Source: Dinoroseobacter sp049800835 (GTDB lineage Bacteria; Pseudomonadota; Alphaproteobacteria; Rhodobacterales; Rhodobacteraceae). Taken from it: a DNA stretch of 64,000 nt. Below, in pieces: positions 34,085-42,163 of the stretch. The DNA is taken from contig NZ_JBNAFU010000002.1 in assembly GCF_049800835.1 (NCBI RefSeq), positions 310,001-374,000 of the forward strand, given 5' to 3'. A model generated the notes under the pieces. It had not been told where the DNA came from. It worked only from the letters and a program-made list of their open reading frames with translations, and ran no database searches. The translations under genes and the position numbers were made by a program. Each line of letters opens with the position of its first letter. Within the stretch, counting starts at the first letter, position 1.

Positions 34085-35338
34085 TTATCCGAATGCCAGT
34101 TGCCGCTCGCGCCGGATGACGTAGAGGATCGCGCCAACGGACGCGGCGGAGGTGGTCAGCATCAGGGCCTGCAGCGGGTAGGGTCCCGTGCCCGGCCCCA
34201 GAACGACCCCTGCCAGCACCGACATCGCAGCCCCGCCGCCGATCATGAACGCCCCGCCAAGCCCCGAGGCGGTGCCGGCAAGATGTGGGCGCACCGACAG
34301 CATCCCGGCATTCGCGTTGGGCAGGGCCATGCCGTTGCCGAAGCCGACGGATGCGACGAGGCCAAAGAAGGTCAGCGGGTGTTTCAGGCCGCCCGCGTAG
34401 AGCAGGATCGACAGGGCAAGCCCGGCGGTTGTCAGGATCGTCCCCCACAGGATCATCCGGTTCACCCCGATCCGCCGGGAATACCGGCCCGCGATGAAGT
34501 TGCCCGCCACATAGCCGAGCGCGGGCGTGGACAGGTAGAGGCCGAGCGTGGCGGGCTCAAGTCCGAAATGCACGGTGCCCAGATACGGCGCGCCCCCGAG
34601 GAAGGCGAAAAACGCCCCCGAACAGAACGCGGCACAGGCCACATAGCCCCAGAACCGGCGGGCGCGCAGCAACTCGGGCGTCTCCTGCATCTGGTCGCGG
34701 AAGCTGGCCGAGGTGTGGCGCGCCGTCTCGCCCAGATCGGCCCACAGCAGCGCCCACATCCCGAGTGCACAGATCATCAGCAGCGAGAAAGGCGCGCGCC
34801 AGCCAAAGGCCTGATCCAGCAGGCCCCCCACCCCCGGCGCGACCAGGGGCACCAGCGCCATGCCCATGGTTACGTAGCCGATCATCGACGCGGCCTCGTC
34901 CGTGTCGAACAGATCGCGCACGATGGTCCTGCTGAGCACGAGCCCCGTCGCCACCACGGCCTGCGCCATGCGAAAAACCAGAAAAACCTCTACCGTGGGG
35001 GCGAGGAGCGTGCCGAGGGTGGCCAGCGCGAAGAGCGCCGTCGACCAGAGCAGAACCTTGCGGCGGCCGAACCGGTCCGACAGCGGGCCAACGATCAATT
35101 GCAATACTGCGACCGCCATCAGGTAGACCGAGACGCTCAGCTGCATCACCGCGTAATCCGTGGCGAAATAGGACGTCATCCCGGGCAGCGAGGGCAGGAA
35201 GATGTTCATCGACATCGCCGCCAGCCCCGCCACCAGCACCAGCGTGATCAGGTGCGGGGGCGTTGTGCGGTCCAGAAAACACGCGCGGCCAGAGCACGGC
35301 TTGAGATGAGACTGCGAAGGGGGCGGGGCATCGGACAT
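34085..35338 (-). CDS. Bcr/CflA-family multidrug efflux MFS transporter
   Basis: A 417-residue, 12-span major facilitator of the Bcr/CflA drug:H+ antiporter group. Signatures are SMNIFLPSLPGMTSYF near the N-terminus, the loop GPLSDRFGRRKVLL, and RTIVRDLFDTDEAASMIGYV (antiporter motif region). Length and spans fit. I start at MSDAPPPSQSH (35338); longer starts are open but lack ribosome-binding sites. The prophage lies just upstream of its promoter region. Confidence 0.86.
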   Translation of the reverse strand: MSDAPPPSQSHLKPCSGRACFLDRTTPPHLITLVLVAGLAAMSMNIFLPSLPGMTSYFATDYAVMQLSVSVYLMAVAVLQLIVGPLSDRFGRRKVLLWSTALFALATLGTLLAPTVEVFLVFRMAQAVVATGLVLSRTIVRDLFDTDEAASMIGYVTMGMALVPLVAPGVGGLLDQAFGWRAPFSLLMICALGMWALLWADLGETARHTSASFRDQMQETPELLRARRFWGYVACAAFCSGAFFAFLGGAPYLGTVHFGLEPATLGLYLSTPALGYVAGNFIAGRYSRRIGVNRMILWGTILTTAGLALSILLYAGGLKHPLTFFGLVASVGFGNGMALPNANAGMLSVRPHLAGTASGLGGAFMIGGGAAMSVLAGVVLGPGTGPYPLQALMLTTSAASVGAILYVIRRERQLAFG

Positions 35339-35703
35339 GAGAGCGGCGTACGCCTCCGGCGCGGCCATGACAAGCGCGCCAGCGCGCAAGGGGGTGTGCA
35401 GGAGAATGCGGGATGTTACGTGACACTTATTCCTGCAGTGAAGGCGGAAGAGGGCGGGGGATGGCGGAAGAGTGCGGATGAGCCAACAAAAAAAGGGCTC
35501 TGCGGAGGGCGATGATGGGTCGTCACGTAGGAGGCACTTGTCCTGCAGTGCGCACGAAAACGGGCTGAATGCAGGGTCGCTGCAAGGTGTGGCCGCGCCT
35601 AGACGCCCACGAGGCCAAGCGGGCGCAATCCCCATTTAAATAAGGTTCAAACGGTCTTTGATGGTCGTTTGAACGCGTAAATCGCGCCACATCTCGAGCC
35701 GGT
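35339..35703. other. Host-side intergenic region before the prophage
   Basis: No gene is evident. It contains a near-identical direct repeat (ACACTTATTCCTGCAGTG at 35423-35440 and GCACTTGTCCTGCAGTG at 35534-35550). It also has a 9-bp inverted repeat GTTCAAACG / CGTTTGAAC at 35645-35653 and 35666-35674. The promoter of the leftward MFS gene must be here. Confidence 0.4.
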
Positions 35704-35819
35704 AACTGGGACGAAAGCGTCCCAGTTTGTCGTCAGCGTCCCACTTAGACAAATATCACAACAAAATCAGAGGCATGGCGATTTCACCTGGTCGGCATCA
35801 TCGCCCTCTAAGTGGGACG
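35704..35819. repeat. Clustered GTCCCA motifs at the prophage left end (probable transposase sites)
   Basis: Four related motifs: AACTGGGACG (35704-35713), CGTCCCAGTT (35718-35727), CGTCCCACTTAGA (35737-35749) and TCTAAGTGGGACG (35807-35819). Sites 1/2 and 3/4 are exact inverted pairs. The number and spacing recall the L1-L3 MuA sites of phage Mu. Confidence 0.6.
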
Positions 35820-35833
35820 GTTTGAGCGGCGGA

Positions 35834-36934
35834 TCAGGATGCTCTCGTGTGCCAAACGATGCGGCCGAGGACGGGCAGTTCCTTATGCAATGTCGGCTTC
35901 CCGCCATTGGCTGGCTCTATCAGGAAGCCGCCTCCTTCGATCGGAACGACGCGTGCAAGGCGGACACCATCAGTCGTCGGGAGAACGTAGAAGCCGACAC
36001 GATCCGGTTTGGTCGTGGAGGTATCGAAGAGCGCAGTTGCATGTGCCGGAATGTCGGGGGCGAGGCTGTTGTCCACCACATGGACGAGCTGGCACTTTGC
36101 GGCGTCGAGGCCCTGAGAGCGAAGCCAGGCATCGGGAAGGGCCATCGCCGCGATGACGTTGGTGTGAGAGAAGTCAGTCGGTTGCGCGTCCGTCGCCTCG
36201 ATCATGCGCAAGCCCCGAGCTGCGAGCGCGTCGTCGCTCAGCCCGGTTGTGCGAGGGTCCGGGATGGCCTTGACGGGCCGCTCGTCAAGGTTCGGCTGGC
36301 CGTCAAACACTGCAATGATCGGGTGCAGTGACCGGACATACTTGAGCCGTCGCTCTTCGTCATAGCTTTTCTGAGCGCCGCCCTGGTTCGGCATCCACCC
36401 GCGCAGGCTAACCCAATCATCGGTTAGCTTGGTGATACGCTTGATCGCGAGCTTTCCTTCGTGGTCCTCGATCCAGACCCGGTCGCCTTCGACTGGCTTG
36501 CGACTGGGGGAGACCACGCAGTATGCGCCCGGCGGGATACCCTCGGGCCGCATGCTGTCCCCACGTGCGACCGCATAGAACGCGTCAGGATCGTCGATCC
36601 AGTCCGGTGCAGGCAGCGGGTCTCGAATGGCGTCCGTATCGGCCCAGCCCTGGAGCGAGCATTTGGCCAATCCACGGTGGGGAAGGGTTGCCTTGGTGAA
36701 CTGAAGCTCGCTGAGGGTCGGGCGGCTACGTCTTGGCCCAAAGTAAAACTCGAGGCCTAGCGCCTCGCCTATAGCGGCAAGGTTCTCAGCAGATGGGGAA
36801 GATCCCCTTCGGATCGATTGGATCGCGGACGTGTCCTTCCGCTTAAACGCACGCTGGGTCACCTCAGCTTGTGACAAGCCGAGTTCCGCGCGCCGTTCTT
36901 CGATGATGGCCAATATGTGTTGGGGGGTCCACAT
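35834..36934 (-). CDS. Phage repressor with XRE helix-turn-helix and two S24-like domains
   Basis: A 366-residue CI/LexA-type repressor that should keep the prophage silent. The helix-turn-helix is at about residues 6-60 (ILAIIEERRAELGLSQAEV). The first S24 domain has the Ser-Lys dyad: S127 in RGDSM and K165 in KLAIKR, so RecA-stimulated self-cleavage on DNA damage is expected. A second S24-like unit follows (VVDNSLAPDIPAHATALFD, S290), where the lysine position reads GVRLARV, so it is probably inactive. ATG 36934 has no ribosome-binding site; an operator directly precedes it, and the transcript may be leaderless. The stop is next to the left-end motifs. Confidence 0.88.
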   Translation of the reverse strand: MWTPQHILAIIEERRAELGLSQAEVTQRAFKRKDTSAIQSIRRGSSPSAENLAAIGEALGLEFYFGPRRSRPTLSELQFTKATLPHRGLAKCSLQGWADTDAIRDPLPAPDWIDDPDAFYAVARGDSMRPEGIPPGAYCVVSPSRKPVEGDRVWIEDHEGKLAIKRITKLTDDWVSLRGWMPNQGGAQKSYDEERRLKYVRSLHPIIAVFDGQPNLDERPVKAIPDPRTTGLSDDALAARGLRMIEATDAQPTDFSHTNVIAAMALPDAWLRSQGLDAAKCQLVHVVDNSLAPDIPAHATALFDTSTTKPDRVGFYVLPTTDGVRLARVVPIEGGGFLIEPANGGKPTLHKELPVLGRIVWHTRAS

Positions 36935-37050
36935 GGTGTAAAAATGCACCGAAAACGAGTGCGACGATAGTACCGACATGAAAAATTCCTAAAAGTGTAA
37001 ATTTACATTGCTAATACGGTGTAATGACCGTAAGAGTGTAAATATGCACT
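36935..37050. promoter_or_regulatory. Phage operator array in the repressor/early-gene control region
   Basis: Four 16-bp partly palindromic sites containing GTGTAA: GGTGTAAAAATGCACC (36935-36950), AGTGTAAATTTACATT (36994-37009), ACGGTGTAATGACCGT (37016-37031) and AGTGTAAATATGCACT (37035-37050). The first abuts the repressor start; the last covers the start of the first early gene. The layout resembles a CI/Cro switch. Confidence 0.7.
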
Positions 37051-37292
37051 ATTCGGATCAGATCAAGCTCGCTGAAACTTACGTTGCCCACATGGGCGGC
37101 AGCACAGCGACCATTTCCAACAAGATCGTTGGGCACGCGCGGCATTTTAAACGCCTTAAGGAGGGCGGCGGCTGCACGCTCACCAACGCGAAGAAAGTCA
37201 CTGATTGGTTCGACGCGAACTGGCCAGCGGACCTCGAGTGGCCAGAGGGCATCCAGCGGCCCTCGGCCAAGAAGGTGGAGGACGCGGCATGA
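37044..37292 (+). CDS. Small early protein, putative Cro/Ner-like regulator
   Basis: An 82-residue basic helical protein (starts MHYSDQIKLAETYVAHMG, later KKVTDWFDANWPADLEWP). Similar proteins occur in alphaproteobacterial prophages next to repressors. The start codon lies inside the fourth operator. By position it should be the Ner/Cro counterpart that turns down early transcription, but the fold is not certain. Its stop overlaps the next start (ATGA). Confidence 0.6.
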   Translation: MHYSDQIKLAETYVAHMGGSTATISNKIVGHARHFKRLKEGGGCTLTNAKKVTDWFDANWPADLEWPEGIQRPSAKKVEDAA

Positions 37293-37837
37293 TCAGGCGT
37301 TTGTCCACGCAAGAAGCCGTCCTGAAGCTCACAGAAGGGGCGTCCGAAGGCGAGCGTGTCGAGATCGGCCAAATGCTGCTGCTGTCGACGAAGCTACACG
37401 AAGCGGTCAAGCCACTGCGCCAGACCCTTCCCGTGATAGAGCGCCACGCTGGCGATATCGAGGACGCGCATTACCGCCACCTCGAAACCGTCCACAGATC
37501 CCGCAACCCGAAGAACCCAACTTCATACCCAGATGAAGCCCCTTCGGCGCGGGCAACTCCCCCGGAGGGCACCGCAGAAAGCGGCTTAGCCTCCGGGGCT
37601 TTTTCGTCCCGCTCGCCCGCCGTTGTCCCACTCACGGATCACCACCCGGACGGCGAGCCTGCGACCAGAGGGACCATCCTCCCAAGCGGCACCTCCTCCC
37701 GCCGCACCTCCCTCTGGTCGCGCTTCTTAACCTGGTCAAACCGGGTCGATCGATCCTGGACGGGATCGGTCTTCGCTGCCGTCTTCTTCTTCGGAGGGTG
37801 GGCGGCTCTCTTCATCATCTCAGGAGTTCTTCAATGA
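37289..37837 (+). CDS. Early phage protein with C-terminal membrane segment
   Basis: A 182-residue protein. The N-terminal half is helical and charged (STQEAVLKLTEGASEGERVEI); the middle is Pro/Ser/Thr-rich and looks disordered; the C-terminus has one membrane span (SVFAAVFFFGGWAALFIISG). It overlaps both neighbours by four bases, which supports the full frame. A terminator-like hairpin lies inside its coding region (37560-37604). The function is unknown. Confidence 0.55.
   Translation: MIRRLSTQEAVLKLTEGASEGERVEIGQMLLLSTKLHEAVKPLRQTLPVIERHAGDIEDAHYRHLETVHRSRNPKNPTSYPDEAPSARATPPEGTAESGLASGAFSSRSPAVVPLTDHHPDGEPATRGTILPSGTSSRRTSLWSRFLTWSNRVDRSWTGSVFAAVFFFGGWAALFIISGVLQ
37560..37604 (+). terminator. 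Terminator-like hairpin inside an early gene
   Basis: Nine-base perfect stem CCCCGGAGG (37560-37568) / CCTCCGGGG (37590-37598) with an inner CCGC-AGAAA-GCGG hairpin, then C and five Ts. It has the form of a rho-independent terminator or attenuator within an open frame. Confidence 0.5.
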
Positions 37838-38136
37838 CCAATGCCCCCACTTTGGACGCCGCTGCAGCGGTGGCCGAGCCCGCGCTGATCGGATGCGATC
37901 TCAGCTTCGACGAGCTGTGTGCCCACTACACGACCATGCGCCAGGCGATGACGCGGATGTCCCTGCTGAACCTGCAGCTCCGCCAGAACAACGGCGATGC
38001 GCAGGCAGACGAGCTGCTCAACCAGTTTGATCGCGCCTGCGATGACTTTCTGGCGTCAAACGCGCCTCTGGAGATCGCTGGCCTCTGGCGCATGAAGGAT
38101 GAGGCGTACCTGCGCACGGATCAGGCTGTCACCTGA
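37834..38136 (+). CDS. Hypothetical early phage protein
   Basis: A 100-residue, mostly helical acidic protein (CDLSFDELCAHYTTMRQAMTRM, LLNQFDRACDDFLASN). CAGGAG lies ten bases upstream, and its ATG overlaps the previous stop. Probably part of the early operon; no motif recognised. Confidence 0.55.
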   Translation: MTNAPTLDAAAAVAEPALIGCDLSFDELCAHYTTMRQAMTRMSLLNLQLRQNNGDAQADELLNQFDRACDDFLASNAPLEIAGLWRMKDEAYLRTDQAVT

Positions 38137-38139
38137 CCC

Positions 38140-38394
38140 ATGAACGCGGCGAGCCTCAAAAGGAGCCCCCGCCTGCAGCGCACCTTGCGTGTGCTTCAGC
38201 GCGGCGGGGCGTTCACCACAAGAGACCTCGTTCGCAAGGCCCGCATCCTAGCCGTCAATTCCGTCATCGCGGAGCTGCGGCAGAACGGATGCGTCATCGA
38301 GTGCCGGACAGAGACCCTGAAGGGGCAGCGCCGGTATTTCTATCAACTGATCAGCAGCCCGGAGGGATGGGATGCGAAAAGCAAAACTGATTGA
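38140..38394 (+). CDS. Small winged-helix DNA-binding-like protein
   Basis: An 84-residue basic protein. The pattern RVLQRGGAFTTRDLVRKARI, NSVIAELRQNG, QRRYFYQL reads as a winged helix-turn-helix of the kind used in phage replication control. It overlaps the ParB-like gene downstream by 23 bases. The role is inferred from the fold only. Confidence 0.55.
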   Translation: MNAASLKRSPRLQRTLRVLQRGGAFTTRDLVRKARILAVNSVIAELRQNGCVIECRTETLKGQRRYFYQLISSPEGWDAKSKTD

Positions 38395-39214
38395 GAGTAT
38401 TTCAGAAGTGCCCGTTGCGGAGATTTTGGCCGAAGACCGGTTGAGACCGGTCGTTGAAACGGGTGTTCAAAGCCTTATTGAAAGCATCGAGAAACTCGGT
38501 GTCCTGAAGGACCCGATCCACGTCCGCAAGGTCAAGCACAAGAAGGGTCAGCTCGTCCTGATCGCAGGCGCGCATCGCTTGGCAGCCGCCAAGGCGCTGG
38601 GCTGGAAGGTGATCCCCGCCAAGGTCTGGGATTGCACCGACGACTGGGCGTCGCTGATGGAAATCGACGACAACCTGTCGGGTGCGGATCTCGACACCAT
38701 CGACCTGTGTGTGTTCCTCGCGGAGCGGAAGCGCGTCTATGAGCGCCTGCACCCGGAGACGAAGAAGGGCGGCGTGCGAGGCAACCAGCACACCGGCGGG
38801 AGGCAAACGGACACGATGTCCTTTTGCCAAAACGTCGCTCAACAGCGCGACCTCACGGACCGCCAAATCCGTCGACTGGTTGCCGCTGGAACGGCACTCG
38901 GCCGAGACGAGGTCAGCCGCCTGAGAAACGCGCCCAGCAAGGTCACGCTGGCCGATCTTCAGGAGATCGCCAAGGCCGGGCCTGTGGAGCGCTACGACAT
39001 CGTCGCAGCGCTGTCGGTGGGAAAGGCAAAAACCGCCAAAGAGGCGCTGTCGCAAGCCAAGGGCGAGGTTGAAAAGCCTTCCCGAACAGATGCCGCATTC
39101 TTGAAGCTGCAGGATGCCTGGGCGCGCGCGCCCAAGGAGGCGCAGCGTTCGTTCGTATCTGAAAACCGCTCCCTTCTTGTTGAGCTTCTTTCTGCCGAAG
39201 GAGAGAGCTCATGA
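38372..39214 (+). CDS. ParB N-terminal-like (ParB/Srx fold) protein
   Basis: A 280-residue protein with a ParB-like nuclease/CTPase fold in the first 110 residues: VPVAEILAEDRLRP, GVLKDPIHVRKV and the GAHRLAAAKALGW motif, the counterpart of GxxRxxA/GERR in ParB. A helix-turn-helix-like region follows (LTDRQIRRLVAAGTALG). In Mu-like phages of this bacterial group a ParB-like gene sits directly before the transposase. It may help target choice, immunity or replication; this is inference. Its stop overlaps the transposase ATG. Confidence 0.8.
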   Translation: MRKAKLIESISEVPVAEILAEDRLRPVVETGVQSLIESIEKLGVLKDPIHVRKVKHKKGQLVLIAGAHRLAAAKALGWKVIPAKVWDCTDDWASLMEIDDNLSGADLDTIDLCVFLAERKRVYERLHPETKKGGVRGNQHTGGRQTDTMSFCQNVAQQRDLTDRQIRRLVAAGTALGRDEVSRLRNAPSKVTLADLQEIAKAGPVERYDIVAALSVGKAKTAKEALSQAKGEVEKPSRTDAAFLKLQDAWARAPKEAQRSFVSENRSLLVELLSAEGESS

Positions 39215-41334
39215 GGGCAGCATCTCCGTCCAAAATGTGGTGGTCCGTCGCCGATCTCGAAAAGAAGAACCTGCCGGGGTTGCCTAGCAGCAGGAGACGC
39301 ATCGGGCAGTATGCGGTCTCGAACGGCTGGCAGGATCATCCAAAGCTTGCGAGGCGGCGCAGGGGCCAAGGTGGGGGTTGGGAGTACCACTGGAGCCTGC
39401 TCCCTGTTGCAGCGCAGCGCAAGCTCATCAGTGAAGAGGACGTGCGACCGAACCCTGCTCTCGCAGAGCGTGGTGATGCCTGGGCCGCTTTCGAGGCTCT
39501 GCCCGAAAAGACAAAAGCGAAGGCGCGCGACAGGCTCGAGATAATCAATCGCGTGATGCTCTTCGAAGCAGGGGGCATACCGAGGACCCACGCCGTTCAG
39601 GAAGCCGCCAACATTTCCGGTTGTAGCGCGCGCGCGATTTGGAACTGGTTTGAACTGATTGAAGGCATCGCGCACGAAGACCGGCTGGCACATCTCGCGC
39701 CGCGTCATCGAACCTCGCCCCGAAAGGTCGCGAAGGCGGGGTGCGATCAGGCGTTCTGGGATTTGCTCAAGTCCAACTTTCTCCGCCTCGGCGAGCCGAC
39801 GTTTCGGAAATGCTATGACGATGCGTGCGAAGTGGCCGTTTCGAAAGGCTGGCAGGTGCTTCATTACCGCACCGCTCTGCGCCGCATGGACTGCGAAGTG
39901 CCGCAGGTGGTGCAGGTCTTCGCCCGCCAGGGCGAGGCAGGGCTCGCGCGCAAGTTCCCCCCTCAGATCCGCGACAAGACGAGCATGGTCGCGATGGAGG
40001 GGGTCAACGCCGACTGCCACAAGATCGATGTCTTTGTCGAATGGCCCGACGGGACCGTGAACCGCCCCCAGATCGTGGCGTTCCAGGACCTCTACTCTGG
40101 TAAAATCCTGAGCTGGCGGGTGGATCACGCGCCCAACAAGGTCGCGGTGATGGCCGCCTTCGGCGAAATGATCGAGCGCTACGGCATCCCGCGCCACTGC
40201 ACGTTCGACAACGGGCGCGAATTTGCCAACAAGTGGCTGACGGGCGGTGCCCCGACGCGGTTCCGCTTCAAGGTGCGCGACGACGAGCCGCTCGGCATCC
40301 TGACCCTTCTGGGGATCGAGGTGCATTGGGCCCGCCCTGGGCACGGCCAAGCCAAGCCGATCGAGCGGGCCTTTGGGGATATCGCGCAGCGGATCTCCAA
40401 GGATGCCCGGTTTCAGGGGGCCTATGTCGGCCACAAGCCCGATGCCAAGCCCGAGAACTACGGCAGCCGCGCGGTGCCCTCGGGTGAGTTCCTGCGGGTC
40501 CTGGCCGAAGGGATCGAGAAGCACAACGCGCGGGCGGGCCGATTGACGGAGACCGCGAACGGGCGCTCGTTCGACGAGACCTTCGCGACCAGCTACGCCA
40601 ACGCACCGGTCCGCAAGGCCACCGAAGAGCAACGCCGCCTTTGGTTGATGGGGCAGGAGGTGCGCAAGCTGCACGCCACCCACGGCACGGTCACGCTTTT
40701 CAAGAACGGGTACTGGTCGGACTGGATGAGCGAGTGCGCGGGTCAGGAAGTGGTCCTGCGGTTCGATCCGGATCACCTTCAGGAAGGCCTCTACGTCTAC
40801 GACAAGGACGGGGCCTATCTGGGGTTCGCAGCCTGCCGCGAGAAGGTGGGCTTCTACGATCTGACCGGTGCACGGGAGGCCGCGCGGCTGGAGCGCAAGC
40901 GCAAACGCGCTGTGCGCGAGCTGGAGAAGCTGCACAGACCGATGTCGGTCGATCAGGTGGCCGCGCATCTGGACGCGGCGTCGCGCCCCACGAGCGCGCC
41001 GGAGGCGCTGGAGGCCAAGGTCGTGGCCCCGGATTTCAGATCGGGTCCGCGCAGGCCGCAGGTTTCAAGTCCAGCCTATGAGCCCGAGCAGACAGACGAG
41101 GAACGCGCCGCCCGCGAGGACTTCGTTGCCCAGTTCCCGACCAAGACCGCAGCACCTGTCGAAGAAGACCCGCGCGCGCTCTTCAAGCGCATGCTGGCGC
41201 TGGAGCAGGCCGCAGAGGCCGGAGAGCGCCTTGGCGAGGTCGAGGCCCGCAAGCTGCGCGGATACCAGCAGACGGCGGAGTACAGCGCCTTCAAGAAGCT
41301 CTTCGAGCAGTTCGGAGAGGAGGCACTGGGATGA
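39211..41334 (+). CDS. MuA-type DDE transposase
   Basis: A 707-residue phage transposase for integration and replicative transposition. The N-terminal domain (WWSVADLEKKNLPGLPSS) is the MuA-type winged helix; further DNA-binding helices follow. The DDE triad is D268 (VNADCHKIDVF), D333 (FDNGREFANKW) and E385 (AKPIERAFGD), very close to MuA D269/D336/E392. A beta-barrel and an acidic/helical C-terminus follow. AGGAGAGAG gives the ribosome-binding site, and the start overlaps the ParB-like gene. Confidence 0.96.
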   Translation: MRAASPSKMWWSVADLEKKNLPGLPSSRRRIGQYAVSNGWQDHPKLARRRRGQGGGWEYHWSLLPVAAQRKLISEEDVRPNPALAERGDAWAAFEALPEKTKAKARDRLEIINRVMLFEAGGIPRTHAVQEAANISGCSARAIWNWFELIEGIAHEDRLAHLAPRHRTSPRKVAKAGCDQAFWDLLKSNFLRLGEPTFRKCYDDACEVAVSKGWQVLHYRTALRRMDCEVPQVVQVFARQGEAGLARKFPPQIRDKTSMVAMEGVNADCHKIDVFVEWPDGTVNRPQIVAFQDLYSGKILSWRVDHAPNKVAVMAAFGEMIERYGIPRHCTFDNGREFANKWLTGGAPTRFRFKVRDDEPLGILTLLGIEVHWARPGHGQAKPIERAFGDIAQRISKDARFQGAYVGHKPDAKPENYGSRAVPSGEFLRVLAEGIEKHNARAGRLTETANGRSFDETFATSYANAPVRKATEEQRRLWLMGQEVRKLHATHGTVTLFKNGYWSDWMSECAGQEVVLRFDPDHLQEGLYVYDKDGAYLGFAACREKVGFYDLTGAREAARLERKRKRAVRELEKLHRPMSVDQVAAHLDAASRPTSAPEALEAKVVAPDFRSGPRRPQVSSPAYEPEQTDEERAAREDFVAQFPTKTAAPVEEDPRALFKRMLALEQAAEAGERLGEVEARKLRGYQQTAEYSAFKKLFEQFGEEALG

Positions 41335-41435
41335 CAGTGGAGCTTCAACACACCCCAAGAAACGAAAAACCGCGCCCGGCTGGTACCCGGAGCGCGGCTG
41401 GAACCATGAGCAGTCACTCACAGGAGAAACTATGA
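41331..41435 (+). CDS. 34-codon mini-gene between transposase and ATPase genes
   Basis: An unlisted short frame: ATG 41331, first residues MTVELQHTPRNEKPRPAG, stop TGA 41433-41435. Its start overlaps the transposase stop (ATGA) and its stop overlaps the ATPase start (ATGA). AGGAGG (41318-41323) lies seven bases upstream. The predicted peptide is basic, has no membrane span and matches nothing I know. It may be a real peptide or only a translational bridge. Confidence 0.45.
   Translation: MTVELQHTPRNEKPRPAGTRSAAGTMSSHSQEKL
41370..41397 (+). other. RNA hairpin between the transposase and ATPase genes
   Basis: CCGCGCCCGG / CCGG-A-GCGCGG, a ten-base stem with one bulged A and a seven-base loop. 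There is no T-tract, so it is not a standard terminator; it may set mRNA stability. Confidence 0.4.
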
Positions 41436-42163
41436 CAGAGCAGACCCCCAGCATCAAGCCTCTGCGCAACGTGGCCGCGATGGCCACGCTGATGCAGCGC
41501 CTTGAAACCCGACTGCCCGGCCTCGAGGGCATGGCAGTCTTCTACGGACCCAGCGGGTACGGCAAGACCTTCGCCGCCACCCATTGCGCCCTGGTCGACC
41601 CCTACGCCATCCACGTGGTGGTGCAGGACGTCTGGACCAAGCGCAGCTTCTGCGAGGCGATCCTCGTGGAGCTTGGGATCAAGCCGAAACACACCGTCAC
41701 CAACCTCGTCAACCAGGTGCAGGAAGGTCTGATCAACTCGGGTCGCCCGCTGATCGTGGACGAGGCCGACCGCGCGGCCAAGCGCGGCATGATCGAGATG
41801 ATCCGGGACATTCACGACAACTCGGGCTGCCCGATCATCCTTGTCGGCGAGGAGACCCTGCCGCAGGCGCTCATGAAGTGGGAGCGGGTGCATGGGCGCA
41901 TGCTCGACTGGGTCGCGGCCGAGCCTGCGGACCTTCAGGACGCAAAGCTGCTGGCGCAGCACTACGCCAAGGGGGTCGAGGTCGGCGAGGATCTGTTGAA
42001 GAAGATGGTGGTTGAGACGCGCGGATCGATCAGGCGCATCACCGTGAACTGCGCGCAGATCCGCGAATTCGGCATGCGGCAAGGCCTCGACGCGGTCGGT
42101 GTGGCGGAGTTCACAAAGCCGCTCTTTGTGGGCGAGCCGCCCAAGATGCGGGGCCTGTCATGA
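41432..42163 (+). CDS. MuB-type AAA+ ATPase, target-DNA activator
   Basis: A 243-residue ATPase that should bind target DNA and stimulate the transposase, as MuB does. Walker A is GPSGYGKT (residues 39-46) and Walker B is LIVDEAD (around 107-113). The C-terminal helical domain has GSIRRITVNCAQIREFG. Shorter than Mu B (312 residues), it lacks Mu's extra N-terminal helix-turn-helix. ACAGGAG precedes the start. Confidence 0.92.
   Translation: MTEQTPSIKPLRNVAAMATLMQRLETRLPGLEGMAVFYGPSGYGKTFAATHCALVDPYAIHVVVQDVWTKRSFCEAILVELGIKPKHTVTNLVNQVQEGLINSGRPLIVDEADRAAKRGMIEMIRDIHDNSGCPIILVGEETLPQALMKWERVHGRMLDWVAAEPADLQDAKLLAQHYAKGVEVGEDLLKKMVVETRGSIRRITVNCAQIREFGMRQGLDAVGVAEFTKPLFVGEPPKMRGLS

Noticed and set aside
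38992..40968. A 658-codon leftward open frame opposite the transposase
   Set aside because: The opposite frame carries the complete DDE triad; this one shows no domain.
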